Positions 45,494 through 54,484 of a DNA stretch of 64,000 nt are shown one piece after another. The notes beneath the pieces are model-generated. The model ran no database searches. It was not told the origin of the DNA and saw only the letters and a program-made list of their open reading frames with translations. Both the position numbers and the translations under genes were made by a program. The stretch comes from Paracoccaceae bacterium. GTDB lineage: Bacteria > Pseudomonadota > Alphaproteobacteria > Rhizobiales > Stappiaceae. Location: contig JABXHV010000069.1 of NCBI GenBank assembly GCA_013373445.1, positions 1 through 64,000 on the forward strand, in the 5' to 3' direction. Numbering within the stretch: the stretch's first letter is position 1; each line of letters begins with the position of its first letter.

Positions 45494-46015
45494 TCACGGC
45501 TGCGATGTGTCGCCGAGGGCAATCTTTTTACGCAAGTAGGCCAGACCATTGCTCACAATGACCTTATGGGCAATGCCGACTGGCACCATGTAGAGACGTC
45601 CAAAGGCATTATGAACCACGACACTGGATGTAATGGTCACCTCGCGCCCCTTTACCGAAACACAGGTGAGCACATCCAGATGCACATCCCGTGCAGAGAG
45701 TGACAGGATCTCATCTGAAACATTTTCGATCACAAAGAAGTCCCAGGCGTCACCGACACGAAGCGGCTCTGACGGCACCTTTTTGGAAAACCCGCCAATC
45801 TTTTGAACCCCAAACAGGCTACTAATGCCATCACGGATCTTAAAGGCCAGATCGAACAGAACGTTCGGGCGGGTCGCAATAGTGCCGAAAGCCTCTGCTG
45901 CCGTCACTTTGCGGTCGAGAACCACGCTTCGCGTGTCGAAATAGTCGAGTTCGTTTCTTGGGGCTACCAGATCGACCAGAACCCCGGTACTGAGCTCTTC
46001 TACGACCAAAGACAT
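45494..46015 (-). CDS. DUF2867 domain protein
   Basis: 173 aa, cytoplasmic, no signal peptide. It matches the DUF2867 pattern (early YFDTRSV segment, central FAFKIRDGI-like LAFKIRDGISSLFG, then VGDAWDFF and the C-terminal VPVGIAHKVIVSNGL). The fold is probably SRPBCC-like; function is not established. It shares a convergent or tandem arrangement with the IalB gene upstream, separated by a terminator. Confidence 0.75.
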   Translation of the reverse strand: MSLVVEELSTGVLVDLVAPRNELDYFDTRSVVLDRKVTAAEAFGTIATRPNVLFDLAFKIRDGISSLFGVQKIGGFSKKVPSEPLRVGDAWDFFVIENVSDEILSLSARDVHLDVLTCVSVKGREVTITSSVVVHNAFGRLYMVPVGIAHKVIVSNGLAYLRKKIALGDTSQP

Positions 46016-46037
46016 CGCGGCATTCCTGTCTCAAAAG

Positions 46038-46066
46038 AAAAAGGGCTGGAACACCCAGCCCTTTTT
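46038..46066 (-). terminator. intrinsic terminator of the IalB-type gene
   Basis: GGGCTGG/CCAGCCC stem (46043-46049, 46055-46061) with a 5-nt loop and A5 at 46038-46042 read as U5 on the minus strand; TTTTT on the other flank. It lies 39 bp after the stop and 23 bp before the DUF2867 start. Confidence 0.88.
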
Positions 46067-46104
46067 ACATCTCTCGCTCTAAACTGCCTGCTTCTGGAAG
46101 AAGC

Positions 46105-46620
46105 TTACTGGCAGGCAGAGATGGAATTGTTGATTGCAGCCGTCACGCCGGAAAGCGAGAACTTGTAGGTGGTCTGCGTGCCGCGCGAAGACTGGCCGCT
46201 CACGGTCATAGCCCGTCCGGCCTTCATAGCCGCAACGAGTTGTGCCTCAGTAGCTGCATTTTCCACCCAGGCTCCATCGCCCTTGGTGAACAAGGTAAAC
46301 TTCGTTCCGTCCACATCGACGATAACGTTGGAGCCTTCTTTCAATGGATAGCCAACCAGCAGGCTTGGCTCAGCTGAAACGCCTTCGCTTGGACGTGTCG
46401 AGACGAAGAAGAAGACATCACCATGGTTGCGGTCACTCGGCAGCAACTCAGTCGGTTTAGTCAGCGCGTAGCAGACTTTTCCGCTACCTCCTGAGTGCGA
46501 ATAGGCTGCCCAGTCCGTATGCTGCTGAAGCAGCGTTGGGGTCTGCGCGAAAGCCGCTGCACTCGAAACAATTAGGCCAACAAGGCCGAAGATCAGCGAT
46601 TTTACTTGCATAGTCACCAC
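46105..46620 (-). CDS. invasion-associated locus B (IalB) family exported protein
   Basis: 171 aa with a signal peptide of about 24 residues ending FAQT. The mature part is one IalB domain: WAAYSH near 38, GKVCYAL near 49, the FVSTRP beta-strand and a C-terminal SACQ, the two cysteines likely forming a disulfide. IalB-like proteins are common periplasmic proteins of alphaproteobacteria; their role in non-pathogens is unknown. A perfect palindrome is 62 bp upstream. Confidence 0.85.
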   Translation of the reverse strand: MVTMQVKSLIFGLVGLIVSSAAAFAQTPTLLQQHTDWAAYSHSGGSGKVCYALTKPTELLPSDRNHGDVFFFVSTRPSEGVSAEPSLLVGYPLKEGSNVIVDVDGTKFTLFTKGDGAWVENAATEAQLVAAMKAGRAMTVSGQSSRGTQTTYKFSLSGVTAAINNSISACQ

Positions 46621-46681
46621 ACCGTAAATCTTTAGAAAAGGTTGCGCTTTTCACTCAAATGTCGAACGACATATAAACTTT

Positions 46682-46702
46682 GCTTTAAGCATACCTTAAA
46701 GC
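46682..46702. promoter_or_regulatory. 21-bp palindrome upstream of the IalB-type gene
   Basis: GCTTTAAG-CATAC-CTTAAAGC, perfect 8-bp arms with a 5-bp centre, 61-82 bp before the start codon. AT-rich arms and lack of a T-run argue for a protein-binding site rather than a terminator. Confidence 0.4.
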
Positions 46703-46853
46703 TGGTTACGAAAGGGTTGAGGAATCCAAGAAAGTGTCATTCCACGGTCCAGCACCCGGTAAGCCGTTATTTGCGCTACGCTATCGGCATAAATCAGGCG
46801 AGAGTATGACCCGCGAATTATGCCGTACAGGCGAATCGACCTCCACGTAGCAC

Positions 46854-47402
46854 TTACTTCGTGCCGGGGACAACCCGTCCTGACCGCATGATCGGACCAC
46901 CTTGCACATGTTTGGCTGGCTCAGTTGACGGACCGCCTGCTGTAATGGAGCGATCCGCATACCGGCCCAGCGCCCTGTGGCGGTCGTAAAGCACGATTGC
47001 CCCGGCCATCGCGACGTTGATGCAGAACTTCGTCGGTATCTTCACCACATGGTCGCAACGGGCGAGCATCGCCTCAGACAAAGACCCGCGCTCAGGCCCA
47101 AGGACATAAGCTGCCTGCAAAGGATGACCGAAGCTCGGCAGATCGATTGCATCATCTGTCAATTCGATACCGACCACCTGACAACCGCGCGGCAAGTCCA
47201 TCGTCTCAACGCTATCCCAGGAGAACAACGGCAAATGTCCCGGGCTCTTTGATGTGTCTGACGCAGGCGCCTTGCGCAACGCCTCGGACGCATCAACCGT
47301 GAAAAAGAAACTCGCACCAAATGCATGGGCTGAGCGCATGAGGTTGCCAAGGTTCAAACGCTTGGACAGTCCTTCAGCTCCCACAGCAAAATAGCCGCGC
47401 AT
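46854..47402 (-). CDS. SpoU/TrmH family RNA methyltransferase
   Basis: 182 aa, SPOUT knot. The three motifs are NLGNLMRSAHAFGA (about 18-31), YVLGPERGSLSEAML (about 101-115) and IPTKFCINVAMAGAIVLYDR (about 125-144). The first has an unusual Leu where family members have an Asn/Arg core, but the overall pattern is clear. Methylates ribose 2'-O of tRNA or rRNA; the exact position cannot be read. GAGGAA precedes the start. Confidence 0.88.
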   Translation of the reverse strand: MRGYFAVGAEGLSKRLNLGNLMRSAHAFGASFFFTVDASEALRKAPASDTSKSPGHLPLFSWDSVETMDLPRGCQVVGIELTDDAIDLPSFGHPLQAAYVLGPERGSLSEAMLARCDHVVKIPTKFCINVAMAGAIVLYDRHRALGRYADRSITAGGPSTEPAKHVQGGPIMRSGRVVPGTK

Positions 47403-47454
47403 CGTCAGTTCCTCATAATTCCATCAGGATAGGTCAACCGCTCAACTGCGGGGC

Positions 47455-48264
47455 TCAAGCTTCAAAGAATGCAATGACCGGAGCGTGGTCAGATGGTTTT
47501 TCCCATCCGCGCGCGTCGCCCAAAACACTCGTCGCCTGCACGGCACTGCCCAGCGGCTTCGAGACCCAGACATGATCCAGACGGCGGCCTTTGTTCGCTG
47601 CAGCCCAGTCCTTTGCCCGGTAGCTCCACCAGGTGTAGAGTTTCTCATCCATCGGCACGAACTGGCGCATTGCGTCGATCCAGCCGCCAGTCTCTCGCAC
47701 ATCTTCAAACAACTCTGTCTCAACCGGTGTGTGAGAAACCACTTTCAGCAGCTTCTTGTGCGACCAGACGTCTTCTTCGTAAGGCGCGACGTTCAAATCA
47801 CCAACGAGGACGGCCGGCTTGTCGGTCTCTTCGCCCTGGAGCCACGCTTTCATCTCATTCATGAAGTCCAGCTTGTGACCAAACTTCGGATTGATCTCAC
47901 GGTCCGGCTCATCACCGCCAGCAGGCACATAGAAATTGTGAATGCGCAGCGGCTGACCATTGAAGGGCACGTCCACGGCCACATGCCGACTGTCACCCAT
48001 CTCACAGAACTCGCGTTTTTCAACGTTGGTGAGTGGTCGTTTGGAAAGGGTCGCCACCCCGTGATAGCCCTTCTGGCCATTGATTTCGATATGCTCATAA
48101 CCAGCCTTGCGCAGCGAATTGAAAGGAAAGTTCGCATCCGGGCATTTGGTCTCTTGCAGGCACAGGACGTCGGGTTGAACTTCCGCGAGAAACTTCTCAA
48201 CGATTGGCATGCGCAAGCGCACGGAGTTGATGTTCCAGGTCGCAATCGTCAGGCGGTCAGTCAT
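47455..48264 (-). CDS. xth: exodeoxyribonuclease III (Xth)
   Basis: 269 aa from the ATG at 48264. Mg-dependent AP endonuclease/3'-exonuclease of the EEP superfamily: ATWNINSVRLRM at the N terminus, LCLQETK (Glu), GDLNVAP near 155, LDHVW and PSDHAPV (Asp-His) near the C terminus are the catalytic motifs. Base-excision repair. An ATG 21 bases upstream would add seven residues without clear support. Confidence 0.95.
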   Translation of the reverse strand: MTDRLTIATWNINSVRLRMPIVEKFLAEVQPDVLCLQETKCPDANFPFNSLRKAGYEHIEINGQKGYHGVATLSKRPLTNVEKREFCEMGDSRHVAVDVPFNGQPLRIHNFYVPAGGDEPDREINPKFGHKLDFMNEMKAWLQGEETDKPAVLVGDLNVAPYEEDVWSHKKLLKVVSHTPVETELFEDVRETGGWIDAMRQFVPMDEKLYTWWSYRAKDWAAANKGRRLDHVWVSKPLGSAVQATSVLGDARGWEKPSDHAPVIAFFEA

Positions 48265-48574
48265 ATGTCTCTTCACCGATTCCATGTTTTCATCGGCTGT
48301 AGTTCTAACGCCCAGCCAATCCCGCGACTAGATATTTCTTTAGTGCAAGGCTGCAAAGACGTCCAAAGCTACCCCCTGTTGTGCAAAGGAGCGGACAAAG
48401 CAATGCAATGCACATCCGGCATACGCGAAAGCTGGCGATCACTTGCCGCCTTACAAAACGTGATCGTCGGACAGGCAGTTTTTTCCAAGGACCGCAAAAT
48501 CTCCACGGTTCGTTAGGAAAGTTGCTTCAGTTGTAGCAAGCATGTTTGAACTTTCTTAACCTAGCGAGCCCGCT
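48265..48574. other. 310-bp divergent intergenic region
   Basis: Lies between the divergent xth and GH25 genes and must hold both promoters. A 37-codon ORF (48403-48516, AAGGAG 13 bases upstream) is present but has no recognisable composition bias or family; nothing else is seen. Confidence 0.4.
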
Positions 48575-49324
48575 TTGCGAAAACAGATATGTCTTTCCTG
48601 GAAACGACTTGCCATTAGCTTGGGAGCTGCCTCGCTCCTTGCTGCCTGTTCACTTTACTCTCTACCTGATCCCAGACCTCAAGATTATCCGGTGCATGGT
48701 ATCGACATCTCCAAATATCAGGGAGACGTGGACTGGAAAGCAGTGCGCCGCGGCGGCGTCGAGTTCGCCTGGATCAAAGCCACAGAGGGCGGCGACCATT
48801 CAGACGAACGCTTCCTTGAAAACTGGTATGGAGCAAAGGAAGCTGGCGTGCCGCGCGGCGCCTATCACTTCTACTATTTCTGCCGTCCGGTCGAAGAACA
48901 GGTCGATTGGGTCATCAAAACGGTTCCCGTTGACCCGGATGCATTGCCGCTTGTGCTCGACATGGAGTGGAATGCCCACTCAAAGAACTGCCGCATTCGC
49001 CCGCCGCGTGATCAGATTCTGCGCGACATGACATATTTCGTAGATAAGATCGAAGATCACTACGGCAAACGCCCCGTGATTTATTCCTCGGTTGATTTCC
49101 ATCGCGATCGACTGGTCAACGCATTCAGGGGCGAACAGTTCTGGCTGCGCTCGGTCGCAAGTTATCCGAACCACATTTACACAAACCGCAACGACTGGTT
49201 CTTCTGGCAGTATACCGCCGAAGGTCGGATACCCGGCATCAAGGGCAATGTAGACCGAAACGTCTTCTTTGGCAGCCGGACACAGTTCAAGGAATGGCTG
49301 GCCGGAACGCTCGAGCGCCCATAG
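48575..49324 (+). CDS. GH25 family lysozyme lipoprotein
   Basis: 249 aa from a TTG start. A lipoprotein signal ends in SLLAAC (Cys about 25), so the protein is probably membrane-anchored in the periplasm or outer membrane. The mature part is one GH25 muramidase domain: HGIDISKYQGDVDW with the first catalytic Asp, WIKATEGG, and LVLDMEWN with the Asp/Glu pair. Cleaves peptidoglycan between MurNAc and GlcNAc; in this setting a cell-wall remodelling enzyme. It converges on the CAP-domain gene. Confidence 0.88.
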   Translation: MRKQICLSWKRLAISLGAASLLAACSLYSLPDPRPQDYPVHGIDISKYQGDVDWKAVRRGGVEFAWIKATEGGDHSDERFLENWYGAKEAGVPRGAYHFYYFCRPVEEQVDWVIKTVPVDPDALPLVLDMEWNAHSKNCRIRPPRDQILRDMTYFVDKIEDHYGKRPVIYSSVDFHRDRLVNAFRGEQFWLRSVASYPNHIYTNRNDWFFWQYTAEGRIPGIKGNVDRNVFFGSRTQFKEWLAGTLERP

Positions 49325-49353
49325 GGAACGAGCGTTCTGCTGGAAAATGAATT

Positions 49354-49950
49354 TTAAGAGCCGGGCTTGGGTGCAGGTCCGGCTCTTTCAGTGACATCGG
49401 AAGCTTGAGCTGCGACAGGCCCCTTCGGTCCTGCCATCACCAATGTCCAAAACACCCGGTGTTTCGCGCCTGGAGAATAGGCCGTTGCCAATCCGAAGCG
49501 CTGCGCCTTTGGATCAAGCATGACCGCTTTGTGCTTGGGCGAGTCCCGCCAGCCGGAAAACGCCTCGGCAAGCGTGCGGTAGCCGCCACTGACATTCTCG
49601 ACTGCATAGGTTTCAGGCTCACCGATGGAGGCCATCCGTTTGGCAAGGCGCATGTCTTTTGCCAAAGACGCCTTGACGCTGCCGCCCCGTGCCATTGCCT
49701 CCGACTGCTGCAAGGCGATCTTGAACAAATCCCGATCCGGTCGGATCGCGCCTGCGCCTTCGTTTGCCCTGTACTGGGAAATCATCTGCGCCGCCGTAGC
49801 CTGGTCAACAACCGCGTCGGGACGCGCCATGCTTTCATAAAACAGCGGTTGTTGCGGTTCGGGAACACAAGCGACCAAACCAGACAACAGCCCACCGCCA
49901 ACTGTCACACCCAAAACCGCAGCCCGAAGGCCCTTGCGTGAAGAGTTCAT
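49354..49950 (-). CDS. CAP-domain (SCP/PR1) lipoprotein
   Basis: 198 aa from the ATG at 49950 (upstream ATGs at 49968 and 49980 are in frame). A lipoprotein signal ends LSGLVAC. The CAP domain has the expected ENVSGGY and SPKHKAVMLDP motifs, the first His/Glu pair of the family being partly changed. Role unknown; bacterial CAP proteins have been linked to envelope processes. AAGAGCCGG/CCGGCTCTT arms at 49356-49387 overlap the 3' end. Confidence 0.8.
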   Translation of the reverse strand: MNSSRKGLRAAVLGVTVGGGLLSGLVACVPEPQQPLFYESMARPDAVVDQATAAQMISQYRANEGAGAIRPDRDLFKIALQQSEAMARGGSVKASLAKDMRLAKRMASIGEPETYAVENVSGGYRTLAEAFSGWRDSPKHKAVMLDPKAQRFGLATAYSPGAKHRVFWTLVMAGPKGPVAAQASDVTERAGPAPKPGS

Positions 49951-50005
49951 CAAATTTGTTGTCCCCATAAGGTCACGCAAAAAGCCGATTGCCTCGCCGG
50001 ACCTG

Positions 50006-50929
50006 TCAACGTTTTGCCAGCGGATGTGCCGCTTCCACCAGTTCTTTCAAGCGCTCATCAAGCACGTGTGTGTAGATTTGTGTCGTTGAGATATCAGCAT
50101 GTCCCAAAAGCTGCTGTACCACCCTCAAGTCCGCACCATTTTGTAGCAAATGTGAGGCAAAGGCATGGCGAAGCACATGCGGTGAAACGGCACCGCGGTC
50201 CAATCCGGCAAGCCCGGCAAGATCTTTGAGATCGCGCGCAAAGGCTTGGCGCGTGAAATGCCCGCTCTCACCATGGGAAGGGAACAGCCACGGGCTCTTC
50301 GCATAGGTACCGGTCGCTGTGCGCTGAGAAACATAATCCCGCATCGCCGACTGCGCCGCATGGGACAAGGGCACCAGGCGTTCCTTTCCGCCTTTACCCT
50401 TGATCTCAATCAACCGTGCATCACGCATCGCAGCACTCAAGGGCAGAGCGACCAATTCAGACACTCTCAGCCCGCTCGCATACAGCACTTCCAGTAGGGT
50501 GTAGAGCCGCTGTGCACGCAATTGCGCTGCAGCGTTCTTGTGCTCAAGACCCGCCTGCTCTCCGGCGACTGTGATCAACCGATCCACATCGCCGACACTC
50601 AGAACCTTGGGAAGCGCTTGACGTTTTTTGGGTGCTGCCAATGTCCTGGTTGGATCATCGCTGCGCAACCCTTCGGAATATAGAAATTTGAAATACTGCT
50701 TGAGCGCTGACAGGCGTCTGGCCTGCGACGTGGCGGCAAAACCGCGCCCGGCCATATCACTCAAGTAACTCGAGACATCATCGCTCGTAGCCTTTGACGG
50801 CGCTGTCCGCCCCATAAAGTCTGAAAAATCTTCCAGATCGCGGCGATAACTGGAAAGCGTGTTTTCAGCCGCCCCGCGCTCCGCCGCCAGCATTTCAAGA
50901 AAACTCTCGAGAGTGAAGTCATGACTCAA
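50006..50929 (-). CDS. xerD: site-specific tyrosine recombinase XerD
   Basis: 307 aa. SAM-like N-terminal domain and catalytic domain with the R...K...HxxR...H...Y set: Arg in [39 protein letters not shown] with the nucleophile near Y286. Chromosome dimer resolution at dif with XerC. Position upstream of the small membrane protein and aroK is the standard Rhizobiales order for xerD, which separates it from an element-borne integrase. Confidence 0.95.
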   Translation of the reverse strand: MSHDFTLESFLEMLAAERGAAENTLSSYRRDLEDFSDFMGRTAPSKATSDDVSSYLSDMAGRGFAATSQARRLSALKQYFKFLYSEGLRSDDPTRTLAAPKKRQALPKVLSVGDVDRLITVAGEQAGLEHKNAAAQLRAQRLYTLLEVLYASGLRVSELVALPLSAAMRDARLIEIKGKGGKERLVPLSHAAQSAMRDYVSQRTATGTYAKSPWLFPSHGESGHFTRQAFARDLKDLAGLAGLDRGAVSPHVLRHAFASHLLQNGADLRVVQQLLGHADISTTQIYTHVLDERLKELVEAAHPLAKR

Positions 50930-50984
50930 GACAGGTCACGCCTTTCCAACCTGATTGACAAAAATCATCAAGGCCCGAACACCA

Positions 50985-51128
50985 TTAGCGTCCGAAACCC
51001 TCCTTTTTGATGCGCACAGTCATCTCGCGTTTTTGTGGCTCCACCAGATTGGCCAATCCGTAAACGGCTCCATAGCCCAGAGCTCCAAGGATGATCAGGA
51101 CCAGAATCAATCGGGTTAAAGTTGGCAC
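50985..51128 (-). CDS. conserved 47-aa single-pass membrane protein upstream of xerD
   Basis: GTG-started frame of 48 codons, with AAGGAG ten bases upstream. The product has one membrane segment (about residues 5-27, LTRLILVLIILGALGYGAVY) and a short charged tail beginning EPQKREMTVRI. Very similar small proteins sit between xerD and aroK in many Rhizobiales and are often missed or given odd names. The function is unknown; the conserved neighbourhood suggests a role in envelope or division. Confidence 0.7.
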   Translation of the reverse strand: MPTLTRLILVLIILGALGYGAVYGLANLVEPQKREMTVRIKKEGFGR

Positions 51129-51286
51129 AATTCCAGCGCTCCTTACGCGAATCAGTCGGCCACATTGTTAAGTGCTGACACTATGAGGGCAAGCCAAGCC
51201 AAAGCAAGCCGCTCCCTTGCAGATCTTCATCGTTGATTTTACATATCTGAGAATGCGTTTTCGGATGAATGTGTTACAAAGCCCCC

Positions 51287-51919
51287 ATGAAGGACACTCA
51301 GGATCAGTCTCCGGACCCAAATGCGGCTGCAAGCAACCTGTCTTTTAAAGAGCAGGAGCTGCTTTCCGCGCTTGGCAACCGAGCCATTGTTCTGGTCGGC
51401 ATCATGGGCTGTGGCAAGTCAACGGTCGGTCGCCGACTGGCGAACAAACTTGGACTAAAGTTCGTCGATTCAGACAATGAAATCGAACACGCTGCAAATA
51501 TGTCAGTTGCGGAAATATTTGAGTCCCATGGCGAAAGCTACTTTCGCGGTGGAGAGGAACGCGTCATTGCGCGGCTTTTGCAAGAAGGCCCGATGGTGCT
51601 CGCAACCGGCGGCGGCGCATTTATGAGCGCAGCAACTCGGGAGATTATTGCCCGCAGCGGTGTCTCGGTCTGGATGAAAGCAGACCTGGATATCGTGATG
51701 TCGCGGGTGCGGCGTAAAACGACACGCCCCTTGCTCAAGACACCAGACCCGGAAGGCACCGTCCGAAAACTGATGGATGAACGCTATCCCGTGTATGCGG
51801 AGGCGGATGTGACCGTACATTCCGAAGACGTGCCCCACGAAGTGGTGATGGGAGAAATCATCTCGGCACTTGCCGACTATCTTCTCAGTCAGCCCGTCGA
51901 CACGTCAAACGCATCATAA
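51287..51919 (+). CDS. aroK: shikimate kinase AroK
   Basis: 210 aa from the ATG at 51287; an ATG at 51269 is also in frame and neither has a good ribosome site. P-loop GIMGCGKSTVGRRLA (about 44-58), shikimate-binding DSDNEIE and FRGGEERV, and the lid Arg region RRKTTRPLL are present. An N-terminal extension of about 35 residues is usual in alphaproteobacteria. Phosphorylates shikimate. 39 bp upstream of aroB. Confidence 0.96.
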   Translation: MKDTQDQSPDPNAAASNLSFKEQELLSALGNRAIVLVGIMGCGKSTVGRRLANKLGLKFVDSDNEIEHAANMSVAEIFESHGESYFRGGEERVIARLLQEGPMVLATGGGAFMSAATREIIARSGVSVWMKADLDIVMSRVRRKTTRPLLKTPDPEGTVRKLMDERYPVYAEADVTVHSEDVPHEVVMGEIISALADYLLSQPVDTSNAS

Positions 51920-51958
51920 ATCAACGGCAATTTGAACACCTGTAGCAGGCCAAGGGCA

Positions 51959-53086
51959 ATGCTAGACACATTCAACAAAGACACCCAGACGGTTCATGTG
52001 ACACTGGGCGAAAGAAGTTACGAGATTCTCATCGGTCGCCACTTGCTGGCGAGCGCTGGCGAGCAGATCGCAGCGCTTATGCCAGGCGCGCGCCTGGCGA
52101 TCATCACCGATGAAAATGTTCAAAAGCTGCATCTGGAAACCCTGCGCAAGAGTTTGAATGCCGCCGGTCTGAAACATGTCGAATTTGTTGTTCCGGCAGG
52201 CGAGAGCACCAAGTGCTTTGCCCAGTTTGAACGTCTGGTCGATGAGGTTCTCGCTGCCCGACTCGAACGGGGCGATGCAATCGTCGCCCTGGGCGGCGGT
52301 GTTGTCGGCGACCTCGCCGGATATGTCGCCGCTTCCGTACGCCGCGGAATGAGCTTCATCCAGATCCCGACCTCACTCCTGTCACAGGTCGACAGTTCTG
52401 TAGGAGGCAAGACCGGGATCAATTCCCGCCACGGCAAAAACCTCATCGGAGCATTTCATCAGCCAAGTCTGGTGATCGCCGACACGGCCCTCCTCGACAC
52501 GCTGTCCGAACGGGAGTTTCGTGCAGGCTATGCCGAAGTTGCAAAATACGGCCTTCTCGGTGACGCGGAGTTCTTCACCTGGCTGGAGGAAAACTGGCAA
52601 GGCGTCTTCAACGGCGGACCACAACGCGAAGAAGCCGTTGCACGCTCGTGTCAGGCAAAGGCCGATGTGGTTGCAGCAGATGAGCGCGAATCTGGACAAC
52701 GCGCACTGCTTAATCTTGGACATACATTTGGACACGCACTGGAATCTGCGGTTGCCTATGCCAATGAACGCCTGGTTCACGGCGAGGGTGTTTCAATAGG
52801 CATGATGCTCGCCCATGAGTTTTCTGAACGCCTCGGTCTTTTGAGCCAGGACGATGTCAAACGGGTGGAAACCCATTTGACCGCTGTCGGTCTCCCAACC
52901 CGGATTTCCGAGATACCGGGCCAGATGCCGCCAGCTCAGACACTGCTTGATATCATTGCCCAGGACAAAAAAGTCAGCCGCGGCCAACTCACCTTCATTC
53001 TCTCGCGAGGAATTGGTGATACCTTCGTTGAAAAGGGTGTCGATCCTGACGCTGTCCTGGAATTTCTGACGGAGAAACTTGCCTGA
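51959..53086 (+). CDS. aroB: 3-dehydroquinate synthase AroB
   Basis: 375 aa from the ATG at 51959. NAD- and Zn-dependent cyclisation of DAHP. GGGVVGDLAGYVAASVRRG, the Zn ligands in the LNLGHTFGHALE segment and in the upstream AEVAKYG motif are intact. Overlaps the start of the CBS-domain gene by one base. Classic aroKB pair of the shikimate pathway. Confidence 0.97.
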   Translation: MLDTFNKDTQTVHVTLGERSYEILIGRHLLASAGEQIAALMPGARLAIITDENVQKLHLETLRKSLNAAGLKHVEFVVPAGESTKCFAQFERLVDEVLAARLERGDAIVALGGGVVGDLAGYVAASVRRGMSFIQIPTSLLSQVDSSVGGKTGINSRHGKNLIGAFHQPSLVIADTALLDTLSEREFRAGYAEVAKYGLLGDAEFFTWLEENWQGVFNGGPQREEAVARSCQAKADVVAADERESGQRALLNLGHTFGHALESAVAYANERLVHGEGVSIGMMLAHEFSERLGLLSQDDVKRVETHLTAVGLPTRISEIPGQMPPAQTLLDIIAQDKKVSRGQLTFILSRGIGDTFVEKGVDPDAVLEFLTEKLA

Positions 53087-54438
53087 TGAGCGATACAAAC
53101 CTCTGGCTCGCCGTTGTTGCAATTGTCGTCCTGTTGTTTCTGTCCGGTTTTTTCTCGGGCTCGGAAACAGCACTGACGGCTGCCTCACGCGCCCGCATGC
53201 ACCAGATGGAAAAGGGCGGCGACAAAAGGGCCGGTCTCGTTGCGCGATTGATCTCGGCCCGAGAACGTTTGCTCGGCGCGCTGCTGCTCGGCAACAACCT
53301 GGTCAACATCCTGGCATCTTCTCTGGCAACCAGTGTGCTGTTGTCGCTCTTCGGTGATGCAGGCGTCGCCCTGGCAACACTCGTCATGACCGCCATGGTT
53401 CTGATCTTCTCCGAGGTCTTGCCGAAAACATGGGCCATTTCCAACCCCGAACGCTTTGCCCTGGCTGTGGCGCCGATCGTCAACGTTGTCGTCGCCCTGT
53501 TTGCGCCGCTTGTCGTTGGCGTGGAAATGATCGTCCGCCTGATGCTTCGCGTTGTTGGAGTGAATGTGAATGATGATGCCTCAATCCTGTCAGCGCATGA
53601 AGAACTGCGCGGCACCGTGGATCTGCAGCACAAGGAAGGCGGTCTGGTCAAAGCCGAACGCGATCGCATCGGCGGTCTGCTGGACCTGGCTGAACTTGAA
53701 GTCTCCGATGTCATGGTCCACCGAACCAACATGGTGGCCTTGAACGCCGATGACGAGATCAGCGTGCTTCTGGATGCTGCCCTGGCCTCACCCTATACCC
53801 GCCTGCCGCTGTGGCGAGATGAGACCGACAATTTCATTGGCGTTCTGCACGCCAAGGACCTGCTGCGCGCGCTTCAAGCCGCCGGAGGCGATGGCTCGAA
53901 AATCAAGATCGACGAGATCATGAGCCCGCCGCGCTTCGTGCCCAACACAACGACACTGCAGGATCAGCTCAACGCCTTCCTGCGCCACAAGTCACATTTC
54001 GCCCTCGTCGTTGACGAATATGGGGAAGTGATGGGCCTGGTCACTCTGGAAGACATTCTGGAAGAAATCGTGGGTGAAATCGCCGACGAACACGACGTTG
54101 AACTCGAAGGCGTGCGCCCACAGGCCGATGGCTCGATCATCATCGAGGGGTCGGTTCCGATCCGCGATCTCAATCGTGCGACCGACTGGGACTTGCCGGA
54201 TGAAGAAGCGACGACCATCGCAGGTCTTGTGATCCATGAAGCCAGCATGATCCCTGAGGAACGCCAGATCTTCACGTTCCATGGCTATCGGTTCACGGTC
54301 CTGCGCCGCGAGAGAAACCGGATCACTCGTTTGCGTATCATGCCGCTGGACCATCAGGCCCGTCAGAACATGCAACGTCAGGCGATGAACCCGGTCCTAA
54401 CACGCACGGTCGCCAAGGCTTCAACCACGACGCAATAA
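53086..54438 (+). CDS. CNNM/HlyC-CorC family membrane protein with CBS pair
   Basis: 450 aa. The N-terminal DUF21/CNNM membrane domain (about 1-190) has four membrane segments and the GSETALTAASRARM motif; a CBS pair follows (about 205-330) and then a CorC/HlyC domain (about 350-430). Probably Mg2+/divalent-cation transport or its control. Follows aroB by a 1-base overlap (TGATG), the standard Rhizobiales neighbour of aroKB. Often called a hemolysin, a name without functional basis here. Confidence 0.92.
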   Translation: MSDTNLWLAVVAIVVLLFLSGFFSGSETALTAASRARMHQMEKGGDKRAGLVARLISARERLLGALLLGNNLVNILASSLATSVLLSLFGDAGVALATLVMTAMVLIFSEVLPKTWAISNPERFALAVAPIVNVVVALFAPLVVGVEMIVRLMLRVVGVNVNDDASILSAHEELRGTVDLQHKEGGLVKAERDRIGGLLDLAELEVSDVMVHRTNMVALNADDEISVLLDAALASPYTRLPLWRDETDNFIGVLHAKDLLRALQAAGGDGSKIKIDEIMSPPRFVPNTTTLQDQLNAFLRHKSHFALVVDEYGEVMGLVTLEDILEEIVGEIADEHDVELEGVRPQADGSIIIEGSVPIRDLNRATDWDLPDEEATTIAGLVIHEASMIPEERQIFTFHGYRFTVLRRERNRITRLRIMPLDHQARQNMQRQAMNPVLTRTVAKASTTTQ

Positions 54439-54484
54439 GCCTCGCGGATCGACTTAAAGACCCCTAAGGACAGTTCACCTCTGA

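Noticed and set aside
47485..48516. 343-codon plus-strand ORF opposite xth
   Set aside because: Covers exonuclease III on the other strand and has no recognisable domain.
49356..49387. terminator for the CAP/GH25 convergent pair
   Set aside because: The 9-bp arms are perfect, but they enclose a 14-nt loop, overlap the CAP coding end and have no T-run on either side.
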